A DNA stretch of 64,000 nucleotides, taken from the NCBI GenBank assembly GCA_964006375.1, contig OZ023264.1:19487861-19551860 (forward strand), given 5' to 3'. Below are positions 57,205-64,000 of the stretch, one piece after another; the first letter of the stretch is position 1, and each line of letters begins with the position of its first letter. This DNA is from Tillus elongatus. Its lineage: Eukaryota > Arthropoda > Insecta > Coleoptera > Cleridae. A program made the translations under genes and the position numbers. The notes below the pieces were generated by a model. That model saw nothing but the letters and a program-made list of their open reading frames with translations. It had not been told where the DNA came from and made no database searches.

Positions 57205-58205
57205 AACCAGGGAGGTAAAATTTCCTGGGGTATTGGATTCTAAGCTAACCTGGAATGGCCACGCTGAAAAAATACTGCGTAAGGCAGTCATGAACCTAGC
57301 CGTCACTAGGCGGCTATATGGGAAAACGTGGGGATTAAGACCTAGTACGGCCCACTGACTGTACACAAAGGTGGTCAGACCATCGTTAACATACGCGGCA
57401 CTGGTCTGGTGGCCTAAGTTGACACAATCCAGTGACAAACAAAAACTAGGCAAGATCCAAAGGATGGCTTGCCTAGGCATCACAGGAGCCATGATTTCTA
57501 CCCCAACAGCCGCTATGGAGGTGTTGCTGGATCTGCCCCCTTACACTTAGTTGTTATGGGGGAGGCCAGGCTAGGACTATACAGACTAGCCTGCAATGGT
57601 AGACTGAAGATGAACCCAGGCTTCAGGGGCCACTGCAAAATTCTGGAGATCGTGAAGGAACCCATGCTTGAAATGAAGTCAGACTTCGCGAGCCCGCGAA
57701 TCTGCAGGGAAAACAATTTTACAGTGGAAATCCCCGACCGCCGGGCATGGCGGAAGGAGATGCCAGGCATACCACGGGACGCGCTCGTCTGGTTCGCGGA
57801 CGGATCCGGCGGGGAGCGTGGGACGAGGGCAGGTGTTTATTCGGAAGGACCGAGGGTAAGTCATAGTATTTCCCTCGGAGCCCATGCAACGGTCTTTCAG
57901 GCCAAAACTACGCCATCCTGCACTGTGTGCGGGAGAACAAGAGGAGGGGCTACACCAACAATCGGATCCTCATAGCCACAGATAGACAGGCAGCCCGTAA
58001 GGCGCTAAGTAGCTCACGGGTAAATTCCTGGCTCGTGAGTGAGTGCCGAGACGAGACGAACGACCTGACTGGGCAGAATGAGGTCACCCTCATCTGGATT
58101 CCGGGTCACTCGGGGGTCAAGGGCAATGAACAAGCTGACAGTCTCGCGAAGATAGGAGAGAGAAGAGAGGAGTCCATAGTCGCGAAAATAGGCCGACGCT
58201 GAAAG
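57205..58205 (+). pseudogene. RNase H-type LINE fragment in Penelope-like element
   Basis: The sense strand reads VKFLGVLDSKLTWNGHAEK, RRLYGKTWGLRPSTAH, a stop, then VVRPSLTYAALVWWPKL and QRMACLGITGA. TAAMEVLLDLPP and LHLVVMGEARLGLYRLA follow in another frame. RNase H: LVWFADGSGGERG (Asp kept), then a frameshift at about 57904 that removes the catalytic Glu region, ILIATDRQAARKAL, and VTLIWIPGHSGVKGNEQADS (last Asp kept), ending 58202. Relative of the 8.2-kb LINE; both ends truncated. Confidence 0.82.
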
Positions 58206-58209
58206 TAAA

Positions 58210-58560
58210 AAAAAATCCTATACCTGAAATAGATATTTTCAGAGATATTTTTACTTTTTAATGACGAAACGTTTAATTACCATCTTTTATTTTTAACCAG
58301 TCAGTCTAATTTTTCAACCAGTTCCTTTTAGTAAATGTATCCCTTTAAGATCTTGTGTGGTGTTTCGTTTTGAAAATTAATCATTTTTTCTGTTGTAAGA
58401 ATTTGTTCGTTGATTGAGACCCTATGGTCAGTTTTTACCTTATTTGAGCATTGTAATATTTTCCCTTCGGTAAATATATCAGTAAGGACCTTTACAATTT
58501 TATTGATGGAATTTTTATTTGGTTTTAATGAATATTTAACTTCAGAAGTCATCGTTACGA
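58210..58560 (-). pseudogene. Possible N-terminal piece of the Penelope-like element
   Basis: A 74-codon minus-strand frame (MTSEVKYSLKPNKNSINKIV...) follows the terminal repeat at 58632. No motif identifies it; the assignment rests only on position between terminal repeat and RT remnants. Confidence 0.35.
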
Positions 58561-58631
58561 ATTATCACTCGTATTCAGTTGTACTGGAAAGTAAATACTG
58601 GAGTTCAAAATTACAGATAGCAAATAATTGT

Positions 58632-58828
58632 AAATTTAGTTGGAGAACCCAAATCACCACAACACATATTTTAAAAATTGCAAATAAAATAAAAGAACTT
58701 TTCATACTCTGATGACGCTAACTTGGTTATCAAAACGATCGTCAGGTCTTTCAAAGATGTGTTGTGGTGATTTGGGTTCTCCAAGTGTGCTTATTAGTGC
58801 TCATCACAGGTTTCAATCTTCACTTAGC
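58632..58828 (+). repeat. Penelope-type terminal repeat, upstream copy
   Basis: GTTGGAGAACCCAAATCACC at the left, GTGATTTGGGTTCTCCAAG at the right, then GCTCATCACAGG. A hammerhead-like apex lies at about 58705-58750: CTGATGA present, but the GAAA region reads CAAAA and stem II is weak. Confidence 0.65.
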
Positions 58829-58859
58829 AAATAATTAATTACATCGACTATAATAATTT

Positions 58860-59349
58860 AAAAGTCACTTTTACAATTGTTTTAGAATATTATAATACAC
58901 ATGGATTTTTTTTTAGAAAAACATTCTCTTAAGTCTAAATAAGATCATGGATGTTATAATGCTGCAGGAATACTATTTAATTTGCAAATAATATAAAAGG
59001 ATTTTCAATGTCATATTAAAATTTCTATTTTACAGTATATATCTGGTTGTATAACTCTTTAGCAAGAAGAGGAGAATTTTCTTTAATAATAACTTAGTTG
59101 AAGCATTGTTTAGTTTATATAAAAATGCAGTAATCATCGTTGATATGCATTTTTCTTTTTCCTATGGGACATTTACCTTGCAAAATATATAATGTTTCAT
59201 TCTCAGTGCACAATAATCACTGTATTATAGTTAATTAAAATCTTGTATCTTGACAGTTAACTACTACTAGAGTGCGCTATGTTCTCATATTTATTTGTTT
59301 AAAAGGGGGCCTTATGGTAGAGTATTATATTTGGCGCAGTCAGTAGGAT
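58860..59349 (+). mobile_element. LTR-retrotransposon relic with primer-binding site
   Basis: TGGCGCAGTCAGTAGGAT at 59332-59349 looks like the tRNA-Ser-type primer-binding site of 17.6/297-type Gypsy elements (one change from GTCGGTAGG). Upstream sequence would be the LTR, but its start is not clear. Nothing coding follows; a MITE begins 40 bases on. Confidence 0.4.
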
Positions 59350-59389
59350 ACGAGCCTACGCTACAAAAATTCTCCAATATATTTTTTTT

Positions 59390-59651
59390 AACCGACTACA
59401 AAAAAAGGAGGAGGTATTCAATTCGAGTGTATTTTTTTATGTTTGTTACCTCGGAACTTTTTTATAAGTAAACCGATTTTCATGATTCTTTCTTTATTTG
59501 AAAACTGGTGCTTCTCGTGTGGTCCCATATAAATTTGATCAAGATCTGCTAAGTAGTTTTTGAGTTATCCCTAATTTACCTCCGATAAGACGTTAACAAA
59601 TGGTGGAAGCGCTGATATGCATTTTTTGAGTTTTCCCTAATGAAGTCGGTT
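59390..59651. mobile_element. Small MITE-like repeat with AACCGACT ends
   Basis: AACCGACTACAAAAAAAGGA at the left and GAAGTCGGTT at the right form imperfect TIRs. The interior GGTGCTTCTCGTGTGGTCCC resembles, from memory, a repeat common in Lepidoptera. It also contains AAACCGATTTTCATGAT, similar to the HINE block AACCGATTTCGATGAAAC. Confidence 0.5.
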
Positions 59652-59837
59652 TTCTATTTATTTTTTTTTACTTATTATATTTTAACGTCGGCCCATTTTA
59701 GTATATTTAATAGTAGATAATTTTACAACGTGCTTCACAAATAAGCTTAACGCTTGTGCTTGTAATAAACACAATTTTGATTTCTGACTTGCCTAAAAGG
59801 AAATGCCAAATCTTACTACTGTCACATTTTTAATTTT
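59652..59837. other. Short unassigned spacer
   Basis: AT-rich with no recognised feature. Confidence 0.3.
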
Positions 59838-59875
59838 AGCGATTTTTTTTACAAAAAAATTCGCTAATGAGGAGA

Positions 59876-59955
<80 letters not shown>

Positions 59956-61471
59956 ACCGATAACTCAAAAAATAAAAGATAATGGACCAACCTTGATCAA
60001 ATTTGGTGAGTACCTTGCTTTTGAAAGTGGCTTGGATAAGTTCGTTAGCCAGGAAAATCGAACCAGGTTTTCCCGGAAAATTTTGTGTTTTCTTTCTAAA
60101 AAAAATTATATCTCCGGAAATAACAAAGCAAGGGAAACCAAATTTGGTACGTGTGTTTGTATTATAAAGAGTGAACTCTGTACCAAATTTTAATCTTTAG
60201 CTTTAAAGACAAAGAAGTTATGGGCAGTTAAAGAAACAAATTTTGCAGTTTTCCTCAAAACGTCAAACTTGCAATTTTAAACGTCAAAATTGACAATGTT
60301 TAGGCAAATAACGTGAAATAAATACGGATTTTGAAAAGAAAATGTTGCAAGAAGGGTGTTCTGCAAACCCTTAAGTTTCAGATTCAACCGTCATTGCCCT
60401 TCATTTTACTAAAATATTTACAGAATATCCATTTCAAATAGACCCTTTCTCTGATGCTTTGGCTGTCGAATTAGTTAAGTTGATGCTTTCGCTGTAGATG
60501 TAGTGAAGTTTATGGTTTAACGGCCTATAATTTTTTTAGCTAATTTTCGTAGAACAAATTCGTTAATGCATTTTTGCATTTTTTATCGAAATATGATTCG
60601 TTTGTAAGAAAAAAAAACTAGACGCAGTAAGTGCGTTTTGGTAGCGAATTTTCGGTAAATTTGCAGTTTAGCTCCCGAACGCTTTCCAAAAAACTGTTTT
60701 CAGAAACCTGCCTAGCCCCCCCCCCCCCCTGGATCCACAAACCCCAAGAAAAATTTCTTGTTCACACTCCCCAAGGAAGTTACGGGACCAGGAGTGAGTA
60801 GGGGTGTATAATTATTTTTTTAGCTAGTTTTCGTAGAACAAATTCGTTAATGGATTTTTGCATTTTTTATCGAAATATGATGCGTGTTCAGAAACCTGCC
60901 TAGGACCCCCCTGGATCCACAAACCCCAAGAAAATTTTTTTTGTTCACACCCCCCAAGGAAGTTCCGGGACCAGAAGTGAGTTGGGATGCTGGGCGGGAT
61001 AGGTAGTAAAAAGGAAATATGAGCAGAAAATGTGAATAAAACGGACTTGAAAGCTATCTTTTTCACATCTTGAAGCCATATCCCCCTTAAACCCCGCCTA
61101 CCCCTCACAGCACACCTATTCGCTTCCAGTCCCGTAACTTTGTTGAGGGGTGTGAACAAGAAATTTTTCTTCTGGTTTGTGCATCCAGGTGGGGTCCTAG
61201 TAATGTTTCTGAAAACAATTTGTTAAAAAGCGTTCGGGAGCTAATCTGCAAATGTAGCAAATTTTCATTAAATCCTTCAAATTTCAACAACTCAATTTGC
61301 TATTAACGTAAGCTTTGTTGGTTAGAAAACCAACATTTAAGTTTATTTTCGGATTTTTTTTTATATTTTCAAACCATAAGTAATTTTGATAATACCGATG
61401 CCTGCTCGCATTCGCTATTAAAAACATTTTTATGGAAATTCACTTCCATAACACATTTGCTGCATCCAGAC
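59838..61471 (+). mobile_element. HINE-like element, long form with extra duplications
   Basis: 5' hairpin AGCGATTTTT...AAAAAATTCGCT. GAGGAGATCTG leads straight into the TA array (59878-59951), so the usual CCGGGGTCAG block is deleted. The long-form interior and a degenerate 3' end (CCATAACACATTTGCTGCAT) follow. Two further 5' hairpins lie at about 60530 and 60825. A C-rich segment is duplicated and inverted (next entry). Confidence 0.65.
60690..61215. repeat. C-rich segment, two direct and one inverted copy
   Basis: CAGAAACCTGCCTAG, GGATCCACAAACCCCAAG and AAGGAAGTTACGGGACCAG (or TTCCGGGACCAG) occur at about 60700-60800 and 60888-60985, and inverted at about 61125-61215. The first copy carries a run of 14 C. 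Confidence 0.75.
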
Positions 61472-61869
61472 TTTTGAAAAATGTTTATATATTTTCAAAC
61501 AATAAATTTATTTCGATGAAATATGGTACATTGTTTCTACTATATAGGCAACCAAGTTTGATGCCCGCTTTCATCAAAGAAATACATTTGCTATTAAAAA
61601 TATTTTATTGTTAAATATTCAATAATTTTGGATTTTCGCTGTACCACTAACAGTTGCACAATCACTCCAAATGTTCAGCCCTGATTTTACAACAACTTCT
61701 GCACTAAAATCAGAAAATTCTTCCAAAATACTGATATCAATTACAACACAAAAATTTTGATATTTCGATTTGCATTATTTAAATGTTATTTCCACGACCA
61801 TGGCCGGTCACTGACGCCAAAGAGCAGCTTTACCTCACCTACCACCTATCCTGGAAATTTTTCTCAACC
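61472..61869. other. Unassigned stretch
   Basis: AT-rich. The first part repeats HINE-interior sequence (AACAATAAATTTATTTCGAT); the rest is not recognised. Confidence 0.3.
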
Positions 61870-62110
61870 CCTTCCTTTCTGTAAGAAGAGTAGGGATCTT
61901 TAACGTGCCCAACGTCGCATGGACACGGGACCGACAGCTTTACGCCCCCTCCGAAGGTCGGAGCGTGCAGACATTCAACTTGCTCAAACACAACTCCAGA
62001 ACATCGGAGTTTTTTAATTTGAAGTGAAGGGGAGGCCCTGGTAATCGAAGCCAATACCATTCAGTTCAGAGGCACACCATCTTACCCCTGGAGCGCCAAG
62101 GCTTCTAATA
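61870..62110. repeat. Dispersed repeat, copy 2
   Basis: Partner of 9660-9905: GGGATCTTTAACGTGCCCAAC, GGACACGGGACCGA, TTACCCCTGGAGCG in the same order. Confidence 0.6.
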
Positions 62111-62199
62111 TAATGTAAAAAATGGAATAGGGGTCACAAGACACACCAAAAAATAGTTTTTTTGCATTTTTTTAAAAAATATTACAAAGTGCTATGTGG

Positions 62200-62382
62200 A
62201 AACTGGAACCTGTGATGAGCACTAATAAGTACACTTGGAGAACACCCAAATCACCACAAGACATATTTCAGAGACCTTACGAATTTTCTTCCTCTGAAGA
62301 TGTTGACATTGTCAACGAAACGATCGTAAGGTCTCTGAAATATGTGTTGTGGTGATTTGGGTGTTCTCCAAGTGTGCTTATT
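62200..62382 (+). repeat. Palindromic Penelope-type terminal repeat
   Basis: CTTGGAGAACACCCAAATCA and its complement enclose the arms CATATTTCAGAGACCTTACGA and TCGTAAGGTCTCTGAAATATG, which are exact reverse complements. The apex carries a hammerhead-like motif. Confidence 0.7.
62285..62336 (+). ncRNA. Hammerhead-like motif with perfect stem II
   Basis: CTGAAGA at 62294-62300, one extra T, stem II GTTGAC-ATT-GTCAAC (62302-62316, six pairs), GAAA at 62317-62320, ACGATCGT as stem III, and A at 62328 as cleavage nucleotide. CCT/AGG gives a three-pair stem I. The extra base after CTGAAGA departs from the canonical core. Confidence 0.52.
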
Positions 62383-63111
62383 ATTACAAAGTATATAAAG
62401 AATAAATTTGTAATGAAGCAATTGAGACCATATCCCTAAAAACATATAACATTCTAGAATATTATGACTCATGGTTCCAGAAACTTCAAGAGAGCGTAAC
62501 TTAAGAGGAGGAAATTTACGAGTGCTCCTGCTGAATTTTAGGAGAGATCACTCTCTGAATGTATACATTTGGATTATTCTAAACCCACACAGTCGTAAAA
62601 GTGAATGTTCCTCGTTTACGATTTCCACTTCATTAAAAATGAAAGTGGGAAAATACATGGAAAGTACAGTTTAAAAGTGAAGGTGGTGTTCGGTTTGGAG
62701 CCCACATAAATTAAATTTTCTTATGCTTTTGGTGTAAATCCTAATTTTAGGACAGGAATCAAAGCAAGCTTTTACTGACGTAAAACGTAATTAACTTTAA
62801 TTCTTTCGTGTGCTACTTCAAAACATTGTAGCACAAATTATCTACTAAAGTTTGTGTACTTAATTGTTTCTGTTGGGTTTAAATCGGCTTGCTGGGACTT
62901 TAGTTATTATTTTGTCACCCAATAATGCATAGCTTATAAAGTCTACTTCGCGTTCGGAAAACCCCACAAAAATGTTGTTAAAACTCTGTTTCAACTGTCA
63001 ATGGAAAGCATTTCCAGTTTACAAAAATTATATTTATTTATATACTTTAACTTATTTGGTTCATCAATTATTGTTGACCTTACTTGTTGAAACTGTTCCA
63101 TATTAAAAATT
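62383..63111. other. Unassigned stretch
   Basis: No gene or shared repeat was recognised. Confidence 0.3.
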
Positions 63112-63670
<559 letters not shown>

Positions 63671-63799
63671 TTTCTGCCAGTAATAGCAACGTTATTGTGT
63701 ATGTCACTTTGACATTTGTGAGAATACTTTATCAACTACTTATATATTATGAAAATATAAACATAGATAATCCTATGTTATTGATTTCTTACATTTTTT

Positions 63800-64000
63800 A
63801 GTGAATTTTTACTTAAAAAAATTTACTCATTTTTGCAAATGTGCCTGAACTAGGACCCCTAGAACCCATATCCGGGGTCAGCTTCAGTTTATATATATAA
63901 CTTAAAAAGTTATTAACTGATTTTGGTGAAACGCGGCAGACATGAATCTTTCTTTTATTAATAGCTTCGATGAGTTCGTTGGCCAGGAAAATCGGACAAG
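63800..64000 (+). mobile_element. HINE-like element cut by window end, minimal array
   Basis: AGTGAATTTTTAC hairpin, a small deletion of the TATCGATGG block, CATATCCGGGGTCAG, then only TATATATATA before AACTTAAAAAGTTATTAACTG. It continues beyond the window. Confidence 0.7.

Noticed and set aside
59280..59370. A tRNA gene or tRNA-derived SINE
   Set aside because: The tRNA-like stretch is the complement of a tRNA 3' end only, with no A and B boxes; a primer-binding site explains it better.

Overview
The window is AT-rich arthropod-type nuclear DNA, most likely insect. I infer this from the mix of element families: Penelope-like retroelements, several non-LTR retrotransposon lineages, long-TIR Tc1/mariner-type transposons, and a DINE-1/HINE-like family. 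Two LINE copies also end in CCTAA pentamers, the insect telomere-type repeat. I see no host gene, tRNA, rRNA, CRISPR array or intact transposable-element gene. Every coding stretch I recognise is a decayed TE fragment, so the window is a deeply nested TE graveyard. Species cannot be named from this sequence.

Layout. 0-6.1 kb: a HINE copy, a diverged ~2 kb direct-repeat pair (about 1140-3190 and 3900-5910) and a (AAT)n array. 6.1-9.4 kb: a palindromic Penelope terminal repeat, a minus-strand LINE, a hammerhead-bearing repeat arm and a plus-strand LINE. 11.3-18.5 kb: three minus-strand copies of one LINE family around a mariner relic. 18.5-22.1 kb: a LINE with a TA array inside its RNase H region, then a long-TIR mariner. 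23.2-31.5 kb: HINE copies, a Penelope relic split by a HINE, and RNase H-type LINE fragments. 31.5-35.7 kb: mostly unassigned, with TA arrays. 35.7-40.2 kb: one TA array apparently split by a DD41D-type transposon and by a MITE that itself holds a HINE. 41.2-50.5 kb: a second DD41D copy and several HINEs. 50.5-53.3 kb: a foldback element with hammerhead motifs and a LINE between its arms. 53.9-58.8 kb: an RTE-like LINE end, then a complete but shattered Penelope element interrupted by a HINE and a LINE. 58.8-64 kb: an LTR-element primer site, a small MITE, and more HINE and terminal-repeat copies.

Two themes unify the window. First, the HINE family (5' hairpin AGTGAATTTT/AAAATTCACT, then a block ending CCGGGGTCAG, then a TA array, then a 3' end carrying the ACGCA-CTTGC-TGCGT hairpin) has seeded most of the TA microsatellites, and TA-targeting transposons later landed in TA arrays. 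Second, at least three terminal-repeat families carry type I hammerhead-ribozyme-like motifs (CTGANGA, a hairpin, GAAA, a short palindromic stem III). One of them belongs to a Penelope-like element whose RT and GIY-YIG remnants are visible.

All calls come from reading the sequence. Family names rest on recognised motifs and not on a database search, and boundaries are approximate to a few bases or, for older relics, a few tens of bases.
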